From NCBI GenBank assembly GCA_034190875.2, contig CM067343.1:34220059-34284058 (forward strand): a DNA stretch of 64,000 bases, in the 5' to 3' direction. Numbering within the stretch: position 1 is the stretch's first letter; each line of letters opens with the position of its first letter. The notes beneath the pieces are model-generated. The model made no database searches, was not told the origin of the DNA, and saw only the letters and a list, made by a program, of their open reading frames with translations. This document shows positions 13,505 through 26,549 of this stretch, in pieces. The translations under genes and the position numbers were made by a program. This DNA comes from Urechis unicinctus (lineage: Eukaryota > Annelida > Polychaeta > Xenopneusta > Urechidae).

Positions 13505-16500
13505 GATTTTAAGCTATTTGCAAAGTGAACCATTTTTATTATCAGGATTCATCATGCAGTGTTTAAGTGACATTGACGATCGATCTTGCCTCCTTGCATC
13601 CACTAGATGAGACGCGGTTCCCAATAAATGAGTATCGCTGGCAGTATAAGCATTTTATTATATTTGGATCAGGCTCGTAAGCCTAATTGGTTTATATACA
13701 ATGAATGTCTACTAATCTACTGTTTTGAGCCATTGAAGATTTAACCAAATTCGACGCTTTATTTTTTTAATTTGACGGCATTTTAAAGACATATAAGTGA
13801 ACCGCAGACTCGCGTGCTGCAGGTTAACATAGTACAATGCAATGGATTACATTGCTCGTTGAATAAATTTGTATTATAGATTTAGTTGCCTCATCAAATA
13901 GGAATATTGAATATGGTGTGCATTACGCTGAATTACCAATGATGAAATACATAACACATTACAAAACACTTTTAATTGAATTCTTTTGTTATCCCCTTAA
14001 TTATGAAATAAGCCACAATACGGTATGTGTCTTCGTCATATGCGTAATTAATTCTATCGTTACAATAGCTTTTATGTACGAGCGAAGCAGTGACGAGAGT
14101 TTGATGACTCAAGGAGTAGTAACAGGTGCGTGTTATGCTCCGGTCGTCGATGTCAATTGTGGCTACAATGTCTGATCATTATCGATATTACAAAAGTTTC
14201 CCAGTTATTAGCAGAAAAAACAGCTCTAGATGTGCAGCACATAGCATTCCATTCTACGGTGACATGATGATACTGTGTCTGATAGATCACTTACGTAGGG
14301 TATGCAGTGTTAGCAAAGAGCTCATAGCTACACCAAGAGGGTTCACTCCCGACAAAGCAAGCAAACATACCATCTTTGTGCGGCGTGCAGCTTGTCTTAA
14401 CTGCTATTTTAAAGCCACATGGAAAATGTTTGATTTGGGGGGGGGGGGGCGCAGTTGTCACAACCAATGAGACTCCTCCAACGTAAGCCGCAATGCGTCA
14501 ATCCCAGACACGTTGGATCAACAGCTGCGTCACCTGGTGTTTATATTTTAATGAACAATTGACAAATTTTCTTTAACTCCCAAACAAATAAACAGTACTT
14601 CTAAATAAGTAGGTGCATTGTATAAATAAAACGAGCTATTGTATACATGGGTTCCTTTAGTGAATTTGTGGTGTTTTATTTGCGCATTGCACTACATTCG
14701 TGGCGCATCATGTGGCCAAAATTAGTTATGCAACAAATAATACCAACAAAATCTTTCAGCGTACAAATGGTTCTATCCGATTAATTATGCCAGTCACAGG
14801 GTTCAATGGCGGTTATGAATTAGAAGAAGAAGACGCTACAGATATCACTAGCTGAATCCCAAATACTGATTTTCCCCATGCCAAATATAATCGCCCCTCT
14901 GCTGCGAGGTGAATCCATGTCCCTAGTGTCAAGACCCGCACCGTCCAGCTTCTGAAATCGCAGATTAAAAATAAGTAGTCAGCTGGTTATTGTTCATATT
15001 TACACATTTGCATCATAACTGAAGTTGCTCCTTGTAATTAAATGAACGTTCTTATAGATACAAGCCAGCTGACTCATAATGTCATCCTCTGTCCTTTAGT
15101 GGGCTTATTGCCGTTCCGCAAGAGACGTGGGATTTTGTGTGTGCCTCAAACGAACAATAGCGTTGTTAGGAGAAACAAGGCAATACAATACAAAGATGCA
15201 GTCACTACATTTTTTACCTGGAAACGGTCAGCTGATACGCGATCATTCTGCACTTAACTTTGGCCCTTTGAAGTTTTAGAAGCTCGAACGCTTTTTACTG
15301 AATTATTGATGTTGCTATTCTTATGGATGCTTTAAACCAGGAAACAGTTCCGTGGCAATAAGGTGGTTGCTTGCTTGTAACCTAGTTTCAAAAATACATC
15401 AGTCAAGTTAGAGTAAACCATTTTACTGTAATACATCAGCAGGGTAATTTTATTTACTATTGTAAATATTTTGTAACATAAATTTCTGGTTTTTTTTAAA
15501 GAATTACATTTAAAATTAACACAGAAATATATCTTCCATCTCTAAACATTATTCGTAAATATTGCAAATTGTTGCCGTGCTGTAACACAAAAACAGAGGA
15601 ATTCATTGACAGAACAATAATGGCAAGGTTATATCAAGGATTTATCAGAATATTTGTTAATATGTTCCACAATAAGTTGCATTCATATTCACTACATGGA
15701 GTAGTGTTGGAGCAAGCATGATAACCATGAGATGACAAGCAGTGAGATAAACATTTTTGCACTTTTTAATTAACCTGTCTGGGCAAGATCATACAGACAC
15801 ACTGGTTGGACAGATAATGGTTTTTATCAAGACATAGGCCAATACAATGGGCACAACGATATTAAAACATGGTCAAATCTAAGTTTGTGTTTATGTGTGA
15901 GCTCCACAGAAGCCTACTCTGATGGGTTCTTATTCTATGCATTGTCCCCCCAGACAACAATAATTGCCTTGACCCCAAATGGCTTGTCAAAATTGCTATT
16001 GTACTGGCCCAATATTTTCATTTGTAATGTATGCACAGATTTCAATCAATTATAGCAATTATACATTTTAAAAGATCTGATAATGCTTGGGTTCTGTTGA
16101 GCGTAGGACAAAATAGGCAACACTCAACCCAAATGAAAAAGCTGCTTCATTCACAACTGCCCGAATACATGGTTTCTGATAGAAAGAAATAATTCACATG
16201 AGTTCAAAGCCTTCACCACCCCTCGTGTTAAGATAAATAACATCACTTTTTCTTCTGATTCAAGTATATCGTATATGCCGTAACAGAGTAATGCTAGCTA
16301 CTCTGACTCTCAGCATTGTATATGTTGAATGAACCAATAATGCTTCTCCTTTTGCAAGTTGTTCCAATTTACTCAGCTTATGTCAAGACAAAACGCTATT
16401 TGTTGTACTAATATGCGCTTTCTGTTGCGGGATGTCATAATCTGTACATTTGACCAAATTTTAAAATACAATTGGAACAATTATACCAGTTATAACTGTG

Positions 16501-17559
16501 AACAGCTCTGATAATTGAGACATTCATCAATCAAAGTGAATGTTTTAGTACACCCAGTTAGATAACTCTTTATATATGAAGCTTAAACCAACGAGCAAAC
16601 AGTGCTGGTTGTTGATTATAATATATGCAAATCATTAATCAACAACATAATATCAACGTGATCACGTAAGACAGTTTTATTGATTGTAATAATAATTCAT
16701 ACACGCCGAGTTGGGTTTCATCATTAAGCTTTATCCACCATTTCTGTCATATATTCTGTTGCTAAATAGATCGTTGGTATACCACTACTCTGTTGGGGAC
16801 ACTGTTATAGCAATGCATTGGCCTACGAACAGTCAGTTGCTATGATTAATTGCTTAATTGGCTACGTACGACATCATACGAACACAATGCATTTCCGTTT
16901 CTTGGTTGACAATACCCATATTCTGCAAGAGATGATATCATGTATGCAAATGACAGACACAGATTCATGGTAAATGAAACTACGATCACCTTAGACAACA
17001 GAGTTCCACTCTTGACATATATATGTAGTACCATTACTAAGGCAATTAAAAGAAAACATATGGGCTAAATTCCATTACACTGCTATTTTGTCAGTTTTAC
17101 TCTTGGTTTCCTAACGTGATTAACAGTGATTTATCAACTATCATCAATATTGGGAACAATCAGGCCGAAGTGGGTCGCTAACAGAATCAGTAATATGTCA
17201 TCATCTCGTCGCTCTACAAAATTCAATTCGTGATAATTTAGCTATGTTGTTGAGATATTACCACACTTACTATTAACAATGATGTTCTAAGCCATAATGC
17301 TTACATTGCAGCTCTTACTTAATATATGATGATTTACAAATTGGAGGTGATTAAAACTTAATCGATTCAAAAGAAAGAAGCCCAATTTACTGTTGACATT
17401 CTGAATTTGTTTGGTATGGGTAGCAAGTTTTACACAACATATTCTTAGGCAATAAATACATCAACTTGAGGCCGAGATTATCCAGGCTTGAGTTTACCCA
17501 ACTATCGTAATACCTATTGAACGTCATGCATGGGCAGTTACTGGCGGAACATCAATTCT

Positions 17560-18634
17560 TTACGACACCACATCAGTTAAAGGAGTGTGATTACAATTTC
17601 GATGTTGGATGTCAGCAATATAACCATTGGGTTGCTTTACACAGAAACTCGGCAATGTTGCTATGGTTTCTCGAAACTTCTTGTGTAAGACACAGTACAA
17701 GATAAAATTGCCCGAGAACTTGATGGCTTGCAGCAAGTTGGTGACCATGTTAGCTGATGCGTAATCCTGAAGATCTGTGGCATGGCCGACACGGAAGAGG
17801 AACTGTAGGAATATAGAGGGACAAACACAGATGAAGAAACAGAACACCATGGTAACAAGCACCCAGGTGGTTCTCATCATTACCTGGAGACGCTCCTGTG
17901 TGTTGGACGACAGGTGTCGCCGGCGGTATATGGACTTCAATATACCGGTGTTACAGGTAATCAAGGTGATCAAAGGAAGAAAGGTGCCGAGTAAAGACCA
18001 TATGAAGAAGTGAACACCTGCGTGAGTTTGCTCGTGGAAAAACCACGATGCTTCCTTGGCATAGCAGTAATCCGTTGGGGTACATTGGAATTTGAATAGT
18101 CTGTACGTGAAGAATAGGGGAAGATTGAGAGCGATGGACAACGAAAACAATCGCGTGAACAGCTTTTGTTCGTGTTACTGTAATAACATTACTGGCGATG
18201 TGTGGGTAACACACAGCGAGACATCTAGCGGCTGAGATGAGAGTTATTAGCCATGTGCTGCTGAAGAGAAATATGTTTAGAAGCGGGTCTTTATACAGTA
18301 TGTAATAAGCGTATACAATCAACACATTGGTACTTGCTTGCCCCGCGGACATATTACCGATAATGAGAGCAGGAAAGCCCACCAAACAGAAGAGCAAATC
18401 GGACATGGCAAGCGTGATTAATCCAACTGTGGCTGACCGCTCTATCATACTGGTGTTCTGCCAGAGGCGTTTGTTATTGAACACAACAAGAGTGATCAAG
18501 TTTCCAACTATGCCTACTAGCAATACGGAGGGAATGACGATGTTATCGATGATATGCGCCATGGTCATAGACCCACCTTGCCTTGTTGGCGGCGTTACAG
18601 TCGTGGTGTTGTCCGCCTTCAAAGTGACTTCCAT
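17560..18634 (-). CDS. Rhodopsin-class (class A) peptide-type GPCR, single exon, one frameshift
   Basis: A seven-transmembrane receptor of about 357 residues, starting at the ATG at 18634 and ending at 17560. The N-terminus has an N-T-T glycosylation site at residue 9. TM1 has G-N (44-45) and TM2 has LAMSD (75-79). TM3 ends A-R-C (136-138) where class A receptors have D/E-R-Y, followed by L-A-V-C-Y-P. Near 18150 the frame shifts by one base: the upstream frame runs on out of register, while the downstream frame continues TM4 to TM7. TM6 has C-V-C-P in place of C-W-x-P. TM7 has N-F-I-L-Y in place of N-P-x-x-Y, then C-V-L-H-K-K-F-R. The C-tail is short. The overall look is of FMRFamide/TRH-receptor-like orphan receptors of invertebrates; the ligand is unknown. 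The frameshift may be an assembly error, an allele or early pseudogenisation. Confidence 0.85.
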
Positions 18635-18899
18635 ATTGTAGTAGTTTATTCGATGTGACGGTAGTTAAAATCCTAGAGGTATGCTTTGTCCCCTGCCGTC
18701 AATAAGTTGAAAGGCTTAGTCCACGAGACATAATGTAACGGCTTGAATATACTCGATGTTTTCTCGCTGGTTGTTTTTTGTAATCAAAATACAAGATGCA
18801 AATATTCACAACTGTTTGTTTTATCAATAACAAACTAAGTGAGAATCTGCTATACTGGATCTGTCTGAATCAGCAGCAACTATCTGTGCGTTAATGATG

Positions 18900-19268
18900 T
18901 CAGCAATGATAACCTTTATATGCTGAGCTTGAGTTTATTGGAAGTGATTCCAAACGGTCCACGTGAGTCCCAGCAGCGTCCTTATTGAATGGCGTGGTGT
19001 GGAGTGCCGTCTGCAGCGCATTCATGCCCAGAAGAGGAGTTGTCCTGGAGGTGGCGCTCTTGCCAGGCCGGCGACTGAGCAGCCAGCACACGGTGATGCG
19101 CGCGCATTCGGCGATGACCAATAATATCATCTGCAAAGAGTATCCTCGATTCTCGGCAATGAGCATGGGACAGATTGGTAGAGCGGATTTGCCTGACCAA
19201 TAAATCTCACAAACGCCTGACACGAGTAACGTGGCATGAATATTGCAGGCACTGATACGGATCTTCAT
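18900..19268 (-). CDS. Unrecognised 122-codon ORF upstream of the GPCR (module R2)
   Basis: An open frame with a hydrophobic segment, L-Q-M-I-L-L-V-I-A-E-C-A-R-I, followed by a basic stretch S-R-R-P-G-K and a polar tail. It lies about 270 bases upstream of the receptor ATG in the same orientation. A diverged counterpart lies upstream of the truncated receptor copy (about 30460-30590), where one frame reads E-M-I-S-L-V-I-T-I-F-A-R-I. Plus-strand relatives lie near 2.3 and 7.9 kb. It could be a separate small gene, an upstream exon or a mobile-element remnant. The family is not identified. Confidence 0.35.
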   Translation of the reverse strand: MKIRISACNIHATLLVSGVCEIYWSGKSALPICPMLIAENRGYSLQMILLVIAECARITVCWLLSRRPGKSATSRTTPLLGMNALQTALHTTPFNKDAAGTHVDRLESLPINSSSAYKGYHC

Positions 19269-22200
19269 GGTAAGTCACTAATTCAGGGGCATGTAAAGGG
19301 ATGCGCTGTCCTCTTCCAGCATATAAGTATATACAGATGGATTTGTCGATAATTGATAGGCATTCCTATACGAGTCTTATTTTTCACAAGTTTCCAACCA
19401 ATGATTGACGCGCCCGCGAAAATTCACGTTTGTAGTCGCGGTCACATGCAGCATCGGTGTCATATGCTATGCATTCACATGGGAGGGTTGTTACATTAGC
19501 ACTGTGTCCTATTCAATTGCATTGTTTCATTCGACACATTTGCTAATGATGTTGCAAGAATAAATGCATTTACTCCCCATATTCCATTAGTATAATTCGT
19601 TTAGCGAGTGACTGATAAGCGAAATATGCATAACACACGATACCAAGAGTAACAATATCGTGGTTTCAACAACTTTATTAATGTGATTAGTTGTTTATGT
19701 AAGTAGTATGTATAGAATATGACATCAACTTAAGCACTAGACGTGCAAAATGTGCACCATATTAGAGCTTGAAGCACTAGTTTCGTCGTAGATTTGTCAT
19801 ACATTGGTTACCGTGACGTTGAATCGTAGTATATCGTTATGTAAGTTGCTCACTATAGTGGGAGATACATATGTCATGGTCAACCATATCTCATGTAATA
19901 TATATAAGCATCAATCATATTACCGCGGCGAGCTTCATTTACTGAACTCTTCACCACTGATGGCAAGTTGCAACAGTTTTTCATGTATTCAGCATAGGTG
20001 TGTTTGACAGAACTGTCACGCTGATCAAGCAAATATATCAGACGACGGAAGGCACAGTTTTGTAATTATTGTACATAATGTTTCTGCATTACTACTGCTG
20101 TCGACATTAACGTGTACTCACACCTTGATGTCCTTAGCTTCATGCCGCTCATAGTGTGATAATTTGATAATCAAAGCGCAAACAAATTTCCTGCTTACAA
20201 ATAATTTATTAAACGTATGCGTTTTATATCTACTGAAAATGAATTCAGTCATATAGCATCCAGCAACCGTGGCTTGTGATATTTTGACGACAGTCGACAA
20301 TGACATGCTAAGTTGATCATAAAATTAAGCAGTTAATAACATTGATGCTTCACTGTGAGAATGGTATTTCAACATCACAAATTATGCAGACATTCAAACA
20401 TTCATCTGCATATGCTGAGCGAATAAATGACAGTGGACTAACAAACAAGGTACTTTGATTATATTCGCAATCCAGAATCCACGTGGATTCGTTATAAGGA
20501 GATCTAATGTTATCGTTTTGCACGCTTTTCATGCTTTGTTACATGGCAAACGCTTCCATTGTCTCTCATTTGGTCAATTCAATTTCCTCGTTGAAGAATT
20601 ACCACCTAATTAATGCATCAATATCACGTTTTATAACTCATGTTTGCAACTATTGTACTCATATCATTAAGTCAGCTCACATTTACATTGCAAAGAGAGA
20701 TCATATTTAATAACACAAAGCATTGTGACTCTCCAGTGATAGAAGAATGAGAGGCGTACACTTTCCCGAATGGTAGTACTGCAGTAAGTTGCCTTTTCTT
20801 GGTTAGAGCATAGCGATTAGTATTAAGGTATGTAGTAACAATATAATGGGATGTATCATGCTTCGCACTAGAATGATACAAACGTCTAAATCAGGCCATT
20901 GTAGGTCGGCTCCGTTGATTGATCCGTGGATTTAATTGTGGAATAATTATCGATTATTGTGCCATCTCCTTCTGTCTATGCCTTTCATCTTTGATTGGAG
21001 CAGGTGACGTGACATATTGTGCTTACATACTTAAACTGCAATTTGTTCGTTGATATACAAATAATTGATGTATACGTTTAGGTATAGTAACAAGTTCATG
21101 AGAAAGTGACAAAGTACGCCATAACCATCGTAGCAAGACACTGACACCTGCCTTACGCAATGGTGTTTGGTTTTTTTCTCGCAGCCACTACGCATGTTAT
21201 TACAAAATTCAATTTTGACCTGCTTAATTCGACCTGCGCCATATATCATCAACCTGTCAATTTACAATCGTGTTTTCCCTTCTGAATTCTCCAACGCCTT
21301 TGTCAAGACATTATTCACCTACCATCAATATTTAGCAGTTAAAGCAAGAAACGACATCCATCCACGTGTTATTTAATTACAGATTCAGAGACAGTTTTAA
21401 TTGTACACAATGATTGTCAAGAACAAGTAGCTTGCTATAAGGTGAGGTGAGCACTTAACGAGTGTCGTCAACTCTACGATGCTGATAACCATTGAGTTAA
21501 GCAAACCTGAGGCAACTCCGTGCCCGACAAAAGTGACCTACAATCAACAAATGGACCCATTGTTAGAATGAACTATTGAAACCCTAAAATTCTAATTTGG
21601 TATGCATGACAAATCCAACGCTTTAATGGAAAATCATTGCCAGCAAACACGCATTCCTGTCTGTCTTTTAACAAAGTTGTTATTTAAAGCAATTAACAAA
21701 CGAAAGTACGTACATGTCTTTATCTTACAAATTTGCAGATAAAACAGAGAAACCCAGTTATATATATATATATATATATATATTGTATCATTACTGCTGT
21801 AGCAGCTCGTTGCCCATGTCCGAGTGATCTATGTATAGGCCTCATCAATCCCTTCAGGAAGTCATCCGCTTGCAAGTACAAATATACTATTAATTTTCCA
21901 TTTGTTGGTACATGGTAATTATGAAATTCAAAGGGATAGGGTCTTCTGTCCCTGTAAAAAAATATGTTCCACTAAATGTATGTTTGTATATATTGACATG
22001 ATGTTCCTAAATACCTATTAACTCAAATGAAATAGGTTTTGAAACGATTGCAATTTGTGGTGGGTCACCCCAAGTTTCAGCACAGGTTGCCTTGACTATA
22101 TAACTGTGTAGGAGAGCGATTTCATGCGTTATCGTACTGCCGTTGATATTTGTAGCTGTTGAAATGGTTGATAAATGGAGACATGTATAACTGAAAAAAT

Positions 22201-24300
22201 ACTTTCATTCAAATTCAATGAAAATCGATCCCACGAACATTATTATGATAGCTGCGCAAATGTAAATGTACAACCATATACAGCAATATAAATAACTGAA
22301 CTTGTGATTATCTACCTATCAATCTAATTAACGCTATCCATTTGTGACTACATGTATCGATCTCACAAGCTAATGTAAAACAGATGCAAGGAGGCACTTA
22401 TCTGAAGAGAATATACAAAAAGGATCTAGAAACAAGCAAAGGTTAAGTAATGTAAATCGCGTCAGTAATTCGGAGTTGTCATACGAAAAATCATAACTGT
22501 ATTTGGGTTTTGTTCAATATATACTAGTCCGGTTACTCATGTATGACTTTGTGTCGTTATTGTTTATATTGTATAAGGTTTTATTCATTGAACTCAATTG
22601 AGCTAAGCACGAACGAAATCAGTGTAGCTACACTTGCATGTAATCTTTATTATATTAAATATTGGTGAGAATACCGTATACCAGGTGTTGTTTAATGCAC
22701 TAATACTCAGCATTCCAAATTCAGGACGATAGTTTCAACAGCATCAACGTATCTTCAATTACGCCGTTGGTGATTGGCCAATTGTGTTTGATAGTTTTCA
22801 TTATGCACTAGCAAGGGTATATTTGGTTACCCAAACGTAAATACAATACACATTATATAATTGATTAAGATATGATCATTCGTTGGCGTACATAACTGAA
22901 ACCTCATCACAATAAGCAATGCTGCTTACTGTGTTAGAATCACATACAGAACATGAATTATACATATCTATGAATGCTTTCTAGAATTATTCACTTTTTA
23001 TAGTTTGATAAAGCATGATATATGCTTTATACTGTGGCTTTGTCGGTCATAAGTTAAACAAGACCATCTACCGACCGGCTGGGGGAAAAACCCCACTTCC
23101 CTGGCATACATTAGTATTTGCGATAAAGTGCGAACTCGGGGAACGCGGAACTAGTGCTGCATATTTCTATGTATCATGTATTTTTTTTACACTGTAATTC
23201 CTCAGACGTAGCGTAGCTAACATATTCGTTCTGATGCATTTAATCAGCGAGCAAATACACCATCTGCTACTAATCAATCTCGGTCAGTGTATATGAATAA
23301 TAATTGTAATATATTTGTGATGTGGTTGAAAAGCTAAAGATGCAGACATATACTAATACAATAAGTGCATGCTTCAACTCCCATTACCTTACCGGTAATG
23401 ACGCATATATTATCCATATAGGTGCAAGGAAATAATTGTCAAAATAGCAATGGTATCTAAGCATTGTAATGATTATTTTAGGCGAATCGATTCATCGCTA
23501 CACTTGTGTCTTCACAATAATTCAAATCTCAAAACAATGTTGTTCTTCTTCAGTTAATGTTAGATTATCTCGATGATTTTCATTCGATGATGATCGTCTC
23601 TTAATTCGTCTCAAGACAAATTCCACCTCGAATGGAAACAACTAGTAAATATCCCGAATCCGCGTCAAACGTGCACAATGAATTGAAATACAATATATTT
23701 GATGTGTCTGGTACGTCCCTTGCATACTCTACTTTTGGTGATGTCATTGTCCGACCTTTGCATTACAATAACTACTGTGACGTTATTTATAGTTCATTGT
23801 AGATAACAAGTCGCGAGTAAGTTTACTACGATGGCATAGGGTGATTCACTTAAGCCTGTGCAATCTATTGAGTTCATATGTGGCAATCCTTGAAGTGTTG
23901 TAAATCCCATGGCATTCACCCAAGAATGTGTAACTTATACACATGGAAAGCGGATGATAGTTGAGTGATCTAATCAAAGCATATACTGATATGTAAGGAG
24001 TATGATTCCCCTGTCTGCACAACCATATTGCGCTTCAAAATAATTAAAATGCAATCTTGAATATTCATCCATCGTCGTTGATAGACGCCTGTAATAGTTA
24101 AATGGCAAAACAAGCAACAGTCTCCACGAAGAGTAGCCAACATGCTACCCCAATGAGGCATTTTCCAGATCAATGCTCATTCATGGATTTTTGATGTTAC
24201 AATATTATGCAGACAGTAGGTGTTATGTTATCAATATAGGCGCCAGAAAAAGTTGCTATAAGTTGCAAAGCCCATTCACATTAAATCGCGATAATGTTTT
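19269..24300. other. No gene recognised
   Basis: Apart from the R5 copy near 20960, this AT-rich stretch has only short ORFs without family features. A small (TA)n run lies near 21761-21783. Nothing else was found. Confidence 0.45.
20960..21020 (-). repeat. Short module R5, copy 1
   Basis: The minus strand reads M-S-R-H-L-L-Q-S-K-M-K-G-I-D. Related sequence at 32430-32480 reads I-P-R-H-L-V-Q-S-K-I-K-G-I-E, and at 30375-30450 S-R-H-L-L-K-Q-K-N-E-R. At 30.4 kb it sits directly after the R2 module, so R2 and R5 probably belonged to one unit. The function is unknown. Confidence 0.45.
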
Positions 24301-24330
24301 GATTTGCTTTTAAACAAGGCTCTTCTGCAA

Positions 24331-24358
24331 TATATATATATATATATATGAATATGAA

Positions 24359-24404
<46 letters not shown>

Positions 24405-24581
24405 TATACACATATATATGCATATATCTACATATATATATATATATGCATATATAAACATAGAAATATATGTTTATATATATACCTGTATATTTATATA
24501 TACCTATATATGTATATGTATACATATAAATACATGCATCCGTACATGTATATACATATATATATATATATATATGTTTTA

Positions 24582-24630
<49 letters not shown>

Positions 24631-24780
24631 GTTTTGTTTTTGTATATATATATATATATATATATATATACGTATGCATATATAATATTATATAAATAGA
24701 TATGCACATGTATATACAAATATCTAGATAAATATATATATACATATAAATATATATATTTACATATATTTATATTAAAT
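24331..24780. repeat. Compound (AT)n and ATAC/ATGT-rich low-complexity tract
   Basis: About 450 bases of imperfect (AT)n mixed with TATG, TATAC and TATTT units. Frames of Tyr-Ile repeats on both strands are artefacts of the composition. Confidence 0.97.
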
Positions 24781-25457
24781 TTACATAAAGCAAACATTCC
24801 GCTTTGCCGAGATGAGATGAGATGAGAATTTTCAGGGGATTCAATCCATAAGAGCAACAACTAAGGTGATCCACTGCAAGATATTTAGTAATTACTGGTA
24901 AATTGTGCTTAAATTTGTACAATTATCCATATTGGCCATTTGAGGGAATTTAGAAAATCTAAAACAACCCATTTCGCCGACCAGAACTCCGAACGGGTTC
25001 GCTTTGCATACTGGTAAATTTACACAATTTGCACATCAAGGAAACCAAATCGCAAAGTGAAGAACATCTGACTTACCTTATTTTAACCTTCCACCCATCA
25101 AATTGACGCATGTCTCCTCTGTGCTACACATAAATGATATGTGTGCAGGCAGTGTTGAATATAGTGGGATTTTGGTTTGATAACATATGAATTGGTGACA
25201 GTTGGGTTACATGATGCATATAAACAATCTGTGGTGTTGAAGTCGTTATCTAAGGGGAAACATAAATTTGAAACACTTCGTCTAAGTTAGTATCAAACTT
25301 GTTCACTCGGTGGGGGAGATTATCTTTGTGCTAATATTGTAATTGCATGCAAAACAGAACTAATAGCAGTAGATGTCAGTACCTGAATACTCAACCACGC
25401 GAGTATGATGACAATGAGAAATACCTTGTTTGCTGGTTAGATAAACACCTGGATAAC

Positions 25458-25604
25458 CAGACTGACTTAATAAGATTATCACGCTAATTGGTAATTAATC
25501 ATCGCAAATTTACCCTGCACCAATCAGCAATTTACCAATTACCAATTAGCGTGATAATTAGACGGTTGCACCATGCAATTACCAAATCTTATTAAGTCAG
25601 TATG
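25458..25604. mobile_element. 147-bp MITE-like foldback element
   Basis: The left end CAGACTGACTTAATAAGATT (25458-25477) is the reverse complement of the right end (25585-25604) with one mismatch. Inside lies a second perfect inverted pair of 19 bases, ATCACGCTAATTGGTAATT at 25478-25496 and its complement at 25537-25555. The right arm has about 30 extra bases between the inner and outer repeats. There is no coding capacity. I could not see a clear target site duplication. The structure fits a non-autonomous DNA transposon, but a private foldback repeat is not excluded. Confidence 0.7.
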
Positions 25605-26549
25605 AAGGACAAGGCATTTGCACTAAAGTAAGGTCTCATTTTTGTCTGGAATGGCCATTCAAATATATATTAACGCGTAAATTGGCTTTTTGGAGGTATC
25701 CTGACAGAAATATTCATCTTCTCAACATCAGTATGATCATCAGCATAAAAAACCGCAACATCTGCATAAAGAATCTTTGTTGTTATTTAAAAGCCCAGCA
25801 ATAAACTTGATGATGTTGACAAACTGATGGACCATTTAACTGGATATATATTAGAGAAATGTGGAGTCCGTATGTACCCTAGCTATATTCGTCTTTTCAT
25901 CGCCGGCTTTCGTGACACAGATCATTTCTGTAATCATTAATCCGAGAAATTGCATATAAGATCCCCTTGTTGTGCAAAGTGCTCATGTGACGCACTGAGA
26001 TTACAAGCAGTATACAAGTTCACACTTTGCGTTTAAGCGGAATAGTTTGTCCATAACCCAAACAGCTAAAAAGACCTCACCACACTTGAAACCGCGATCG
26101 GAGATCAAAGTATGGTCGTTTTTGTGTACGTAATGGTTTATCTGAAATTATGCTACACAGTACTGCTATATTTACTTTGTGACTTGCCATACGTCAAGCA
26201 CAGTTGCAACATTTCACAATACATTTGTATGCTTCTGATGTGATTGCCTTCATATTGGCAATAACAAGTTAGCAAATGGAAAAAGTTTACTTCAATTAAG
26301 CACTTCACAATAATCTATGAACTGCAGTTAATGATGGTTGCTGACCCCAAAACAATGAGGGAGGTATATAGCGACACGGCTTCCATGGAATCAAGCCGGG
26401 TTATGACCTTGATCTTATCACGTTTTATCACGTTTTTCCATGAAGCCAAAATACACTTAATAATAACGCAAAAGGTGGCGTTTGCCTTTTGATCTAAGTT
26501 TATGTTAACTTTATTGGAAGAGATGATTTATTAGTCTTCATACCTCATG

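Noticed and set aside
17661-18641. Plus-strand and third-frame ORFs over the GPCR
   Set aside because: Shadows of the receptor frame; none has its own motifs.
24276-24860. Several overlapping Ile/Tyr-rich ORFs
   Set aside because: They come from low-complexity AT-rich DNA open in many frames, with no family features.
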